Counted from the stretch's first letter, positions 6,766 through 14,777 are shown. The stretch is 25,191 bases of DNA from Archaeoglobaceae archaeon (GCA_027066965.1 JAMOMT010000169.1:1-25191); one strand, 5' to 3'. Program-made: numbers and translations. The notes: generated by a model from the letters alone, not told the origin.

Positions 6766-8397
6766 ATGAGGAAAAGTCTGGTGTGGTTGGTCGTGGTGGC
6801 AATCGCGACCCTTGGAGTGGGGTTCGCGGCTGCAATGCACCCGACAGTAAAAACACCTATAACACCCATATCAACGACTCTGCCTACGACTACGGCAACT
6901 CCAATGCCGACACCAGTATCTACACCAACACCTGCTCCCGTTCCAACTGAGACACCAACTCCATCCCCTGTATCCACTCCATCTCCAATGCCAATGACGA
7001 CGACGCCTGCAATACCAATGCCCACTGAAACTTCCACTCCAGCGATACCAATGCCAACTTCAACATGCGCTCCATCGAAAATGAACAAAGTCTTGAAGAA
7101 CAAGATACTTCACACCCCATGCAATTCAAACGGCACTGCTTGTACAAATAAAACCTGTATGAACATGAATTCAACTTGCAATCACCCATGTACATGTAAC
7201 AAAATGTTCGCACATGCTTGCAACGCCAGCAACTCCATGGCTGGTATGGTCAGGATGAACGGAACAATGAACGGTACGATGGAGAAAGTTAGAACGAGAG
7301 AGAAGAACGCTGGAGCAAACAAGGAGCTCAGAATAAAGGTCGAAGAGAGGATAAAGAGAGTAGGAGGTTTCAGAGGGATCGAAGAGGCCTACGTCAAGGC
7401 AAAGGAGCAGTACATGAAGTTAAAGCACGAATACATGAAGCTCAAGATGGAAGGCAAGTTAGATTTCAGCCATGAGAAGAAGTTCTGCCTTGTTGCTGGA
7501 AACCTCGTGCTCAGGTGGTTCGACAGAATGGAGGCAGCGATACTGAATTCAAACCTCAATGAGACACTCAAGGACAAGCTAGTCGCACAGCTCGAGCAGG
7601 AAAAGATAAACTTTGAACAGAAGCTCAAGCTCGTAAACGAGAGCGAGACTCCTCAGCAGCTCAAGCAGGTAGTCCAAGAACTCAGGGAACAGTGGAGAGA
7701 CGCCAAGAGAGTTGTCAGCAAGGTTGCTGAGGAAGTTGCCATAGCAAAGCTTGAGAGGGTCGTCAATGTAGCCGAGAAGCTCGGAGACAAACTGTCGGAA
7801 ATTGCACAGAATAGTACACTGCTCAGCGATTACAACGCAAAAGTTCAGCAGGCCAAAAGTCTGATAGAGGATGCGAAGAGCAAGGTCAGCACAGATGTGG
7901 TTGCCGCGAGAGAAGACATAAAGGAGGCAGTCAAACTCCTCAGAGAGGCGTTCTTGGATGCAAGACAGGTAGTCAGGGAAGTCAACATGCACGGCAGAGA
8001 AATAATGCAGAACGCTACTAATCAAACCGGGATGAACTGGACTGGCAGTAACACAGGCCAGCTCAACGTGATGGGCAACGGAACATTCGAGTTCAGCGGC
8101 AGCGGTGTAGTGGTAGTAACTGCCACCAACGCCACGATAACTTATACAGGAGAACTCGTGAACGTAACAGGCTTCACAACTGTAAACGGAACTCTAACGG
8201 GAAGTGGTAAGGCTACTTTCAGAGGAAATGTAACAGTAAAGGTCAGTGGTGAGAGCATCCACATGTTCGTCAAAGGAGAGGGCAAGGCGTACCTGAGCGG
8301 GAACGGAACGTACATGTACAAAAACGTGGCACAGCAGGGAATCCAGAAGGAAGTACTGAGTGGAAGCGTTGAAATAGAGATAGGGGGTGGGAGCTAA
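6766..8397 (+). CDS. secreted Thr/Pro-rich, Cys/Met-rich coiled-coil protein, unknown function
   Basis: I cannot name this 543-residue protein. It has a signal peptide (1-23, MRKS then a hydrophobic core ending AAA). A Thr/Pro/Ser linker (about 26-100, repeats such as PTPSPVSTPSPMP) looks like an O-glycosylated stalk. A compact segment (101-152) has eight Cys (101, 119, 126, 131, 138, 142, 144, 152) with many Met, His and N-x-S/T sequons. A long charged helical or coiled-coil region (about 175-425) follows. The tail is Gly/Asn/Thr-rich and beta-like with many sequons. No C-terminal membrane anchor is seen. The Cys/Met/His density could bind soft metals such as copper, or form disulfides; this is inference. 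The start is fixed by GAGGTGAT. The next gene overlaps its stop by one base, so the two are co-transcribed. Confidence 0.85.
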   Translation: MRKSLVWLVVVAIATLGVGFAAAMHPTVKTPITPISTTLPTTTATPMPTPVSTPTPAPVPTETPTPSPVSTPSPMPMTTTPAIPMPTETSTPAIPMPTSTCAPSKMNKVLKNKILHTPCNSNGTACTNKTCMNMNSTCNHPCTCNKMFAHACNASNSMAGMVRMNGTMNGTMEKVRTREKNAGANKELRIKVEERIKRVGGFRGIEEAYVKAKEQYMKLKHEYMKLKMEGKLDFSHEKKFCLVAGNLVLRWFDRMEAAILNSNLNETLKDKLVAQLEQEKINFEQKLKLVNESETPQQLKQVVQELREQWRDAKRVVSKVAEEVAIAKLERVVNVAEKLGDKLSEIAQNSTLLSDYNAKVQQAKSLIEDAKSKVSTDVVAAREDIKEAVKLLREAFLDARQVVREVNMHGREIMQNATNQTGMNWTGSNTGQLNVMGNGTFEFSGSGVVVVTATNATITYTGELVNVTGFTTVNGTLTGSGKATFRGNVTVKVSGESIHMFVKGEGKAYLSGNGTYMYKNVAQQGIQKEVLSGSVEIEIGGGS

Positions 8398-8675
8398 TGA
8401 AGGCCTCGATTAAAATCGCTCTGCTCGTAGTTCTGGTGGCGGTGGCGGCGTTCAGCATGGGATGCGCCCAGAAGGGTAGAGTGACACCCCCTGCAGGACC
8501 GACAGCTCCCACACCCACCACACCGGCTACATCGACACCCTCAGGTCCCTCAGCGAGTAATCCAAGCTCTCAGAATGTAACGCAGCTCGAGAAGACTCTC
8601 AACACGACGCTCGAAAATGTCGACCAGATACTCAATCAGCTCAACGACATAGACAACATAAGCTTTACAGTTTAA
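8397..8675 (+). CDS. small lipoprotein, partner of the upstream surface protein
   Basis: This 92-residue protein begins with a signal peptide ending in a lipobox-like FSMGC (Cys about 23), so it is probably lipid-anchored on the outer face of the membrane. A Thr/Pro/Ser-rich linker like that of the upstream protein follows. The tail (about 60-92) is a short amphipathic helix with leucine spacing (QLEKTLNTTLENVDQILNQL). TAATG couples its ATG to the upstream stop, and GGGGGTGGGA (8383-8391 region) is its Shine-Dalgarno. The shared linker style and the coupling suggest the helix may tether the coiled-coil protein. The function is unknown. Confidence 0.8.
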   Translation: MKASIKIALLVVLVAVAAFSMGCAQKGRVTPPAGPTAPTPTTPATSTPSGPSASNPSSQNVTQLEKTLNTTLENVDQILNQLNDIDNISFTV

Positions 8676-8692
8676 ATTTCTAAAATTTAAAC
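8670..8692 (+). terminator. AT-rich perfect hairpin overlapping the lipoprotein stop codon
   Basis: GTTTAAATTT (8670-8679) and AAATTTAAAC (8683-8692) are a perfect 10-bp inverted repeat with a 3-nt loop, containing the TAA stop and followed by AATTTTTAC. The position suggests a terminator or 3'-end signal. Confidence 0.55.
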
Positions 8693-8831
8693 TAAAATTA
8701 ATTTTTACTCATATTTCTACAATTTCTGATACATATAATTTTCGTTTCATCCGTTTAGCCGTACAACCCAAATCCAACTAATAACAACTATGTCGTTGAA
8801 GACTAAAGAAGAAGAGACGGCGGCGATGGTG

Positions 8832-8868
8832 TTATATATAGTTAGTGCACTTCGCATGGAAGAGGGGT
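8832..8868 (+). promoter_or_regulatory. TATA box and Shine-Dalgarno of the DUF655-rsmA unit
   Basis: TTATATATA (8832-8840) is a strong TATA box. GAGGGGT (8862-8868) is a Shine-Dalgarno 4 nt before the ATG at 8873; the two together fix the start. Confidence 0.7.
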
Positions 8869-8872
8869 TGCG

Positions 8873-9508
8873 ATGGACAGCAGAAGATACGAAAGAACAG
8901 GCAGAGATTTCAGAGCACCGAGAAGTGCTAGAGGAGAGAGAAAAGAACTGGGAAAAAAGGAGAAAAAGCTCGAAGACTACGCCTACGTCATAGACTTCCT
9001 GCCGTACGGACATCCGGACGACAAGAGACCTATACACAAGAGAGAGCCGCTCGCCCAGCTTGTGGGAGAAAACTACTTCACCCTGCTTGAGGTAAGCATA
9101 AAGAAAGATAAGTCGCCCCTGATAATGGATAGACTTTACATAGGAAAAGGGGAGAGAGACATTGTCAACAAGATAAAGAGGAAACTCAGATACGACGATT
9201 TAACTCCCGCTGCGAAGTCTGAGCTGCCGTACGTCCTCGAACACATAGTAAAGCAGAACGAGCAGAAGTACGTGGAATTCTTCAACAAAGCCGAATCCAT
9301 AACAACGAGACTGCACCAGCTCGAGCTGTTGCCGGGAATAGGAAAGAAGACGATGTGGGCGATACTTGAAGAGAGAAAGAAAGAACCATTCAAAAATTTT
9401 GACGACATAGCGAAAAGAGTGAGAATCGCGCACCCTGCGAAGCTGATAGTTAGCAGAATAATCTACGAACTCAAAAATCCAGATGTCAAGTACAGACTTT
9501 TCACGTAA
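8873..9508 (+). CDS. DUF655 family, predicted nucleic-acid-binding protein
   Basis: A 211-residue archaeal conserved protein of the DUF655 family. A basic N-terminal tail (1-33, many Arg/Lys) precedes the conserved start of the domain (EDYAYVIDFLPYGHPDDKRP). An OB/S1-like segment (EPLAQLVGENYFTLLEVSIKKD) comes next. The C-terminal part has a helix-hairpin-helix with LELLPGIGKKTMWAILEERKKEPF (about residues 146-169), the usual DNA/RNA backbone-binding loop. In many archaea this gene lies between the RNA polymerase subunit F and rsmA genes; here rsmA follows after 88 bp, but rpoF and L21e are absent upstream. A role in rRNA or tRNA handling is inferred from context. Confidence 0.9.
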   Translation: MDSRRYERTGRDFRAPRSARGERKELGKKEKKLEDYAYVIDFLPYGHPDDKRPIHKREPLAQLVGENYFTLLEVSIKKDKSPLIMDRLYIGKGERDIVNKIKRKLRYDDLTPAAKSELPYVLEHIVKQNEQKYVEFFNKAESITTRLHQLELLPGIGKKTMWAILEERKKEPFKNFDDIAKRVRIAHPAKLIVSRIIYELKNPDVKYRLFT

Positions 9509-9547
9509 TTTTTTCACGCAGTTTGTTTGCGCAGAGCCTCCAAGTTG

Positions 9548-9595
9548 AAAGTCAAAACCGTTTAGACAAAAAAAGTCAAAACCGTTTAGACAAAA
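9548..9595. repeat. perfect 24-bp tandem duplication directly before rsmA
   Basis: The 24-bp unit starting AAAGTCAAAACCG and ending TTTAGACAAAA is present at 9548-9571 and again at 9572-9595. One base separates the second copy from the rsmA ATG at 9597. No Shine-Dalgarno is present between the repeat and the ATG. Confidence 0.9.
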
Positions 9596-9596
9596 C

Positions 9597-10349
9597 ATGA
9601 AACTTTACAGGTCGAGAGATCAGCACATATTGAAAAATAAAAGAATTGCATACAGGATGGTAGAATACGCTGAAGTTTGCGATTCAGACATCGTTCTCGA
9701 AGTGGGGTGTGGAACTGGAGTTCTTACAGAGAAACTTCTCGAAAAGGCTGGAAAGGTCTTTGGCGTAGAGGTTGATAGCAGGTTCGTAGATCTATTGCGA
9801 AAGAAGTTTCGAGAAAGCGTAGAATCAGGAAAACTTGTGGTATTAAAGGGAGATGCTCTAAAAGTCGAGTTTCCTTCATTCACGAAGTTCGTTTCAAACA
9901 TCCCCTATTCAATATCCTCCCCCCTAACATTCAAGCTGCTCGGGTGTAACTTCAGACTGGCAGTAGTAATGTACCAAAAAGAGTTCGCTGAAAGGCTAGT
10001 TGCGAGGAGGGGGAAGGAGTACGGAAGAATAAGCGTGATAGTCAAAGCCTATGCAACCCCAGAAGTTTTGGAAGTCGTTAACAGAAAGAACTTTCACCCA
10101 CCCCCCAAGGTCGACTCCGCTATCGTCAGGTTCTTGCCCGATCCCGAAATAAAGGTCGAGGATGTAAAACGATTTTCCGAGTTCGTGACCGTTTGCTTCT
10201 CTATGCGGAGAAAGAGGCTTTCGAAGGCTTTTTGTTTACTCAGAAAAAGAGGTTTCGAAGTTCCAGAAGATATTGTAAAGAAATACGGAGAAAGAAGGGC
10301 CGAAGAACTCGAACCAGAAGTCTACGCCGAGATATTCGAGAATCTATAA
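9597..10349 (+). CDS. rsmA: 16S rRNA dimethyladenosine transferase (KsgA/RsmA)
   Basis: SAM-dependent enzyme that dimethylates the two adjacent adenosines in the 3'-terminal helix of 16S rRNA during small-subunit assembly. The 250 residues start with QHILKNKRIAYRMVEYA, the family's typical N-terminal segment. They continue with the SAM-binding motif EVGCGTG (about 35-41), VFGVEVDSR, the catalytic NIPYSISSP (about 101-109), MYQKEFAERLVA, and FHPPPKVDSAIV. All are conserved and correctly ordered, so the gene looks functional. ATG 9597 is the only sensible start because the upstream DNA is the 24-bp tandem repeat. Confidence 0.96.
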   Translation: MKLYRSRDQHILKNKRIAYRMVEYAEVCDSDIVLEVGCGTGVLTEKLLEKAGKVFGVEVDSRFVDLLRKKFRESVESGKLVVLKGDALKVEFPSFTKFVSNIPYSISSPLTFKLLGCNFRLAVVMYQKEFAERLVARRGKEYGRISVIVKAYATPEVLEVVNRKNFHPPPKVDSAIVRFLPDPEIKVEDVKRFSEFVTVCFSMRRKRLSKAFCLLRKRGFEVPEDIVKKYGERRAEELEPEVYAEIFENL

Positions 10350-10412
10350 ATCTTTAAGTGTATTTTCACAACACGGCCAAAGCTTCAATAGCTATTACAA
10401 ACAATTTACCAC

Positions 10413-10435
10413 TTTTCGCTGAGACTCAGCGAAAA
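10413..10435. promoter_or_regulatory. perfect 23-bp palindrome upstream of AOR
   Basis: TTTTCGCTGAG (10413-10423), one central A, then CTCAGCGAAAA (10425-10435): eleven paired bases per arm with no mismatch. It lies 64 bp after rsmA and 35 bp before the AOR TATA box, a common position for an archaeal activator site. It lacks a trailing T run, so a terminator is less likely. Confidence 0.65.
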
Positions 10436-10469
10436 CCGAGCGTTTTGAACAATCATTCACAACCAGCTA

Positions 10470-10479
10470 TTTATATTTT
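10470..10479 (+). promoter_or_regulatory. TATA box of the AOR gene
   Basis: TTTATATTTT is centred about 23 nt before the ATG at 10497, and no Shine-Dalgarno is present. This arrangement predicts a leaderless transcript. Confidence 0.6.
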
Positions 10480-10496
10480 GAAGCTAACTGCAAATT

Positions 10497-12350
10497 ATGG
10501 GGTACATGGGTAGAGTTCTCGATGTAAACCTCAGCGAGGGTAGTGTTAGAGTCGAGAGAACAGATATGGAAATAGCTGAGAAGTACCTAGGCGGTAAAGG
10601 TTATGCTACAGCTATTCTCTACGAAACTCTAAAAGAGTACGCTAAAGAAGGGCTTTCACCAAAGGATGTGAATGCTCTTGGTGAGGAGAATGTTCTCGTC
10701 TTCGCCACCGGCCCAGCGACTGGGATAGCGAGGTTTCCCTCGTCAGGCAGGTACCACGTGATGGCTCTTAAGTCCCCTCTCACGGGCTCGGTTGCTAGTG
10801 CTAACTCTGGAGGTAAATGGGGCCCCTATTTGAAGTTTGCCGGATTTGACGCCATAATCATAAGGGGCGCTTCCCCGGAGCCAGTTTACCTCGAGGTGTT
10901 CGATGGTGGGGCGGAGATAAAGTCAGCTTCTCACCTCTGGGGTAGAACGACCTTCGACACAACGAAAATTCTTACGGATAAGTACGGGAAGTGCAGCGTC
11001 GCCTGCATAGGTCCTGCAGGAGAGAACGGAGTTCTCTTTGCAGCGATAATGAACGACGATCATAGAGCTGCCGGGAGGACCGGCGTGGGAGCGATAATGG
11101 GGAGTAAAGGCTTAAAAGCCATAGTAGTCGGAGGAAGCGAGAGACCCGAGCCAGCAGAGCCGGAGAAGTACAAGGAGCTAGTCAAGAAGGCAATAGACAA
11201 GATAAAGTCCCATCCGGTTACGAGTGAAGGTTTGCCGAGGTACGGCACTGCGATTTTGGTTAACATAATCAACAACGCCGGAATATTCCCAACTAAGAAC
11301 TGGCAGACTGGTGTGCATCCAAAGGCTGATGCGATAAGTGGGGAGACACTGGCAGAGAAGTACTTGATAAGAAATGGAGCGTGTTGGGGCTGCCAGATAG
11401 GATGTGCGAGAGTTACGAAGGTAGAGAGCGGCCCATACCAGATAAAGTACTCCGAGGGGCCCGAGTACGAATCGATCTGGTCGCTTGGAGGTAGCACTTG
11501 CATAGAGGAGCTCGACGCCATAATTAAGGCGAACCACCTGTGCGACGAACTTGGTTTGGATACAATAAGCATGGGTTCTACAATAGCGTGTGCGATGGAA
11601 CTTGTGGAGAAAGGTTGTGTGCCGGAGGAGATGCTCGAGGGAATCGATCTGAGGTTCGGAAACGCCGCTGCTGTTGTTGAGATGGTTTGGAGGACCGCTT
11701 ACAAGAGCGGATTCGGAAAGTACCTTGCTCTTGGCAGCAAGAGGCTTGCTGAAATGTTCGGCTGTCCTGATCTCTCCATGAGCGTGAAGGGGCTCGAACT
11801 GCCGGCTTACGATCCGAGAGGTGCAAAGGGAATAGGGCTGAACTACGCCACCGCCAATAGGGGTGGATGTCACGTTACAGGCTACACGATTTCTCCGGAG
11901 ATACTTGGCAGTCCAGAGAAGATTGACCCACTAACGTACGAAGGAAAGGCTATGTGGGTTAAAGCGTTCCAAGACTTAACTTGCGTTGTTAATTCAGCCG
12001 TAAACTGTCTCTTTACGACGTTTGCTTTAGGAGCTGAGGACTACGCTTACCTGCTATCTGCAGTTACGGGAAGAGAACTCACGAGCGACGATGTGATGCT
12101 TATCGGAGAGAGAATATACAACCTCGAGAGAGTGATCATGAACATGTACGGCTTCGACGGCAAGGACGACGTTTTGCCAAAGAGGTTGCTTGAAGAGCCG
12201 ATGCCTGAAGGCCCAGCAAAGGGAGAGGTCGTCGACCTTGAGAGGCTGAAAGAGGAGTACTACAAGCTCAGAGGATGGGAGAACGGAAGACCGACAAAGG
12301 AGAAGCTCAGGGAACTCGGCATAGAAGTGTTCGCAGAAGTAGTCGTCTAA
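10497..12350 (+). CDS. tungsten-type aldehyde:ferredoxin oxidoreductase family protein
   Basis: A 617-residue cytoplasmic tungstopterin enzyme that oxidises aldehydes to acids and reduces ferredoxin. The N-terminal domain is typical (MGRVLDVNL; EKYLGGKGYATAILYE; TGPATGIARFPSSGRYHV; SPLTGSVASANSGGKWGP). The 4Fe-4S ligands are Cys296, Cys299 and Cys303 (CWGCQIGC) and Cys504 (NSAVNCLFTTF). A DPRGAKGIGL segment near 439 matches the pterin-binding DxxG-type motif. The C terminus has the family's LGI-EVF ending. Substrate cannot be read from sequence; AOR, FOR and WOR paralogues are similar. No molybdopterin genes lie nearby. It converges on the regulator gene at 12458. Confidence 0.94.
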   Translation: MGYMGRVLDVNLSEGSVRVERTDMEIAEKYLGGKGYATAILYETLKEYAKEGLSPKDVNALGEENVLVFATGPATGIARFPSSGRYHVMALKSPLTGSVASANSGGKWGPYLKFAGFDAIIIRGASPEPVYLEVFDGGAEIKSASHLWGRTTFDTTKILTDKYGKCSVACIGPAGENGVLFAAIMNDDHRAAGRTGVGAIMGSKGLKAIVVGGSERPEPAEPEKYKELVKKAIDKIKSHPVTSEGLPRYGTAILVNIINNAGIFPTKNWQTGVHPKADAISGETLAEKYLIRNGACWGCQIGCARVTKVESGPYQIKYSEGPEYESIWSLGGSTCIEELDAIIKANHLCDELGLDTISMGSTIACAMELVEKGCVPEEMLEGIDLRFGNAAAVVEMVWRTAYKSGFGKYLALGSKRLAEMFGCPDLSMSVKGLELPAYDPRGAKGIGLNYATANRGGCHVTGYTISPEILGSPEKIDPLTYEGKAMWVKAFQDLTCVVNSAVNCLFTTFALGAEDYAYLLSAVTGRELTSDDVMLIGERIYNLERVIMNMYGFDGKDDVLPKRLLEEPMPEGPAKGEVVDLERLKEEYYKLRGWENGRPTKEKLRELGIEVFAEVVV

Positions 12351-12360
12351 TTTATTACCA

Positions 12361-12379
12361 ATTTTTTATTTTATTTTCT
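12361..12379 (+). terminator. T-rich tract after AOR
   Basis: ATTTTTTATTTTATTTTCT follows the AOR stop by about 10 nt, in the short convergent spacer before the regulator gene. Confidence 0.5.
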
Positions 12380-12457
12380 AAAAACTATTTCAATGTTTTA
12401 TTACCGAAACTAGTTTTGAGAATAAACTTTTTTTGTAAAAAACAAGACTTGCCAGTA

Positions 12458-13411
12458 CTAACACCCGCCGTGCTTCTCCCTTATCAGGCTAACCAGATCC
12501 TTTGGAGAAGATACGCAGGACAGCTCCTCTTTCATCAAGAACACGACAGAAGATACCTCTTTTCTAACCTTTCTCTCGACTATGTATGTTGCCTTAGCTG
12601 AAACAACCTCGGAGACTCTACCTATAACTTCAGCCCTTCTCTCTATCTCCCTGACCTGCCTTATTCCAGTCAGTATGGGTTCCTCCCCCTCCTTCTGATC
12701 CACCCTCGAAACAACGTCGAAGGGTGCGTGTTTCACTGCATAAACGTCGAGTCCAATGTCTCTAAGGTGCTCAACTATCTCAGCTTCACTCTTCCCAAGT
12801 TCGACCTCCTCCCCTCTAGCTTTCTCCACATCCTCAAGCTCCGCAAAGTTCAACAGGTCTATCGCCTTTATGACGAACTCTCCGAGCACTTCCTCAAGCT
12901 TTGCGGCGTTTTCGAGGGATGTGTCGCTACCCTCTTCATACTTCTTAACCACCCTCCTCGATACCCCAAGCATTCTAGCGAGAGTACCCACGGTTATCCC
13001 AAGCTTCTCTCTAGCCTCTCTTATTTTCTCGCTGTTCAGCCTGACATAGTATCCTCCTGGAGCCGAGTAAACCATAGGAAGTATGCCTTCAACGACGAAG
13101 TCGTAGAAAGTGGCTGTATTGATGACTGGAAGCCCATACCTGTTGTAAACGACCCCTCTTTCGAGGTAATCAGATTTGAATCTCTCGCCGATAACGAGAG
13201 GAGACGCGTTTAAGAGCTTCGCGACGAGTTTCATGTCAGAAGCCATGTCCGGCTTTAACGAGTCGGCATTGTAGAGTACCTTGATTAAAAGGATAGTATC
13301 ATCCCTCTTGGCGACTATGTCGAAGCACCTTGGCTTCGTTCCTATAGCCGTAACTCTAAACCCAGCTCTGTTAAGTATCCTGAGTGCAGATTCGACGACT
13401 GCTGTAAACAT
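12458..13411 (-). CDS. putative XRE-type archaeal transcriptional regulator with nuclease-like N-terminal domain
   Basis: A 317-residue protein of the conserved euryarchaeal 'putative HTH-type transcriptional regulatory protein' group. The N-terminal part (about 1-120) has CFDIVAKRDDTILLIKVLYN, an acidic-strand-Lys pattern like restriction-endonuclease-fold domains but lacking a complete catalytic set. The Cro/C1-type helix-turn-helix spans about 134-178 (LGITVGTLARMLGVSRRVVKKYEEG). The C-terminal part (about 215-317) repeats the pattern FDVVSRVDQKE...ILTGIRQV and may be a second, degenerate domain of that kind. It probably acts as a DNA-binding regulator; targets are unknown. The ATG at 13411 has a TATA box 28 nt upstream and no Shine-Dalgarno. 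Confidence 0.85.
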   Translation of the reverse strand: MFTAVVESALRILNRAGFRVTAIGTKPRCFDIVAKRDDTILLIKVLYNADSLKPDMASDMKLVAKLLNASPLVIGERFKSDYLERGVVYNRYGLPVINTATFYDFVVEGILPMVYSAPGGYYVRLNSEKIREAREKLGITVGTLARMLGVSRRVVKKYEEGSDTSLENAAKLEEVLGEFVIKAIDLLNFAELEDVEKARGEEVELGKSEAEIVEHLRDIGLDVYAVKHAPFDVVSRVDQKEGEEPILTGIRQVREIERRAEVIGRVSEVVSAKATYIVERKVRKEVSSVVFLMKEELSCVSSPKDLVSLIREKHGGC

Positions 13412-13433
13412 TGCAATATCTGATAGTCCTGAG

Positions 13434-13445
13434 CCATATATAAGG
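13434..13445 (-). promoter_or_regulatory. TATA box of the XRE regulator gene
   Basis: On the minus strand CCTTATATATGG is centred about 28 nt before the ATG at 13411, predicting a leaderless mRNA. Confidence 0.6.
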
Positions 13446-13661
13446 CTTTGCTATTCTTACGTCACTCAGCCACTCTAATTTCTAGCTTCCTCACTTTGCG
13501 TCCATTACAGCCTAAGGAGTTCAACAATCAAACGACTGGAGACTTTAGAGGTATGCGAGCAACCTTCCATCGATTTTTAAAAACAAAAAAGCATTCAAAA
13601 CTTGAGAATTCCTAGAAACTCAACCAAACTTGTCTCTACCAACAAAAACCACTTCAAGAGT

Positions 13662-14777
13662 TCAAAAGCTTAAAGCCCTTTCAAATATCTCCTTGGCTGC
13701 TTTCTCGTCTATCTCCGGCCTCATCGCGACTAGTCTTTTTACCTCCATAGCCCTGCTAACAAGCTCGGGAATGTCGTCCACACCCAAACCCATGTCCGAC
13801 AGGGAGGGTAACCCCACTTTTCTCCGCATTTCGTCTATACTCGCTCCCAAAGCCCTTCTAACATTTTCAACCCTCCCCCTACTAATGTTCTCCTCTATCC
13901 ACTCCAACAGAGCCTGCCCAATAGATGCAACACACTCACCGTGAGGTCTCTCAGTCAGACTCGCTATCGCGTAGGAAGCGGCATGTCCGAAGTGAACTCC
14001 GGCGTTACCCAGAGCTACGCCTGCGACGTTGCTCCCGACGGCCACTTCTCTCGAATGCTCCCCTTTTTCCACGTAATCTGGAAGATGAGAGAGTAACTCC
14101 AGTGCCTTGAGGGCTAAAGTGTCCGTAACCTCGTTTGATCCCGAGTAAAATCCACTCTCCACCTTCTCGCACTCCAAGCAAGTGTAAGCTTCAAAAGCGT
14201 GCATAATGGCATCCATACCAGCCGAAGCTGACACTTTCTTCGGGGCTCTTATCTCCCAGTCGAGGATTGCCGTGTCAGGCAGCATCGATTCGTGTATTAT
14301 CCCCTTTTTAACGCCTCCCACCTTGACGACTGAGGCGCACGTCGTTTCGCTTCCCGTACCAAACGTAGTGGGAATCGCAATAAGAGGCTTCAGGAGAAAT
14401 CTTGCGAGTTGAGAGGATGGTGAAAGGAAGAACTTCATTCCCCTCCCAACGCTATAACAGGCGTTCACTAGTTTTGCTGTGTCCAGAACGCTTCCACCAC
14501 CAAACGCTACGATAGCTTCGGGTTCCTCGCTTCTGACGAACTCAAGGCAGACCTCGAACACATCCTCGTCGGGCTCTCTATCCACTTCCCTCCAGACGGA
14601 GACTTCTATACCCTCCGCCTCCACGCTTTTCACAACTTCTCTACAGTAGCTCGTGCTTCCTGTTCTTGGACCAGTTACAAGCACACACTTCGAAACACCG
14701 AGCTTCTTCAGCTCGGAACCGACAAGGTTTCTCACTCCAGCCCCCGCAACGAGCCTCGAGACTCTCAGCCTAAACAT
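13662..14777 (-). CDS. iron-containing alcohol dehydrogenase family protein
   Basis: A 371-residue group III (iron) alcohol dehydrogenase. The nucleotide-binding loop is FGGGSVLDTAK (92-102), and PTTFGTGSETT follows at about 136-146. Metal ligands are Asp189 and His193 (GMDAIMHAFEAYTC), His262 and His279 (GNAGVHFGHAASYAI...PHGECVA). GNAGVHxxH with a two-residue gap resembles the hydroxyacid-oxoacid transhydrogenase (ADHFE1) subgroup more than FucO. Substrate is open: primary alcohol, 4-hydroxybutyrate-type hydroxyacid, or other. GGAGGA (14784-14789) is a strong Shine-Dalgarno for the ATG at 14777. It lies 73 bp downstream of the biotinyl-protein gene on the same strand and may be co-transcribed with it. 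Confidence 0.9.
   Translation of the reverse strand: MFRLRVSRLVAGAGVRNLVGSELKKLGVSKCVLVTGPRTGSTSYCREVVKSVEAEGIEVSVWREVDREPDEDVFEVCLEFVRSEEPEAIVAFGGGSVLDTAKLVNACYSVGRGMKFFLSPSSQLARFLLKPLIAIPTTFGTGSETTCASVVKVGGVKKGIIHESMLPDTAILDWEIRAPKKVSASAGMDAIMHAFEAYTCLECEKVESGFYSGSNEVTDTLALKALELLSHLPDYVEKGEHSREVAVGSNVAGVALGNAGVHFGHAASYAIASLTERPHGECVASIGQALLEWIEENISRGRVENVRRALGASIDEMRRKVGLPSLSDMGLGVDDIPELVSRAMEVKRLVAMRPEIDEKAAKEIFERALSF

Noticed and set aside
6678..7103. Minus-strand Val/Gly repeat frame opposite the Thr/Pro linker
   Set aside because: It is the complement of the Pro/Thr codon repeats of the secreted protein and has no start signals.
8790..8993. 67-codon frame overlapping the DUF655 start
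   Set aside because: It spans the TATA box and Shine-Dalgarno of DUF655 and runs in another frame into that gene; no domain.
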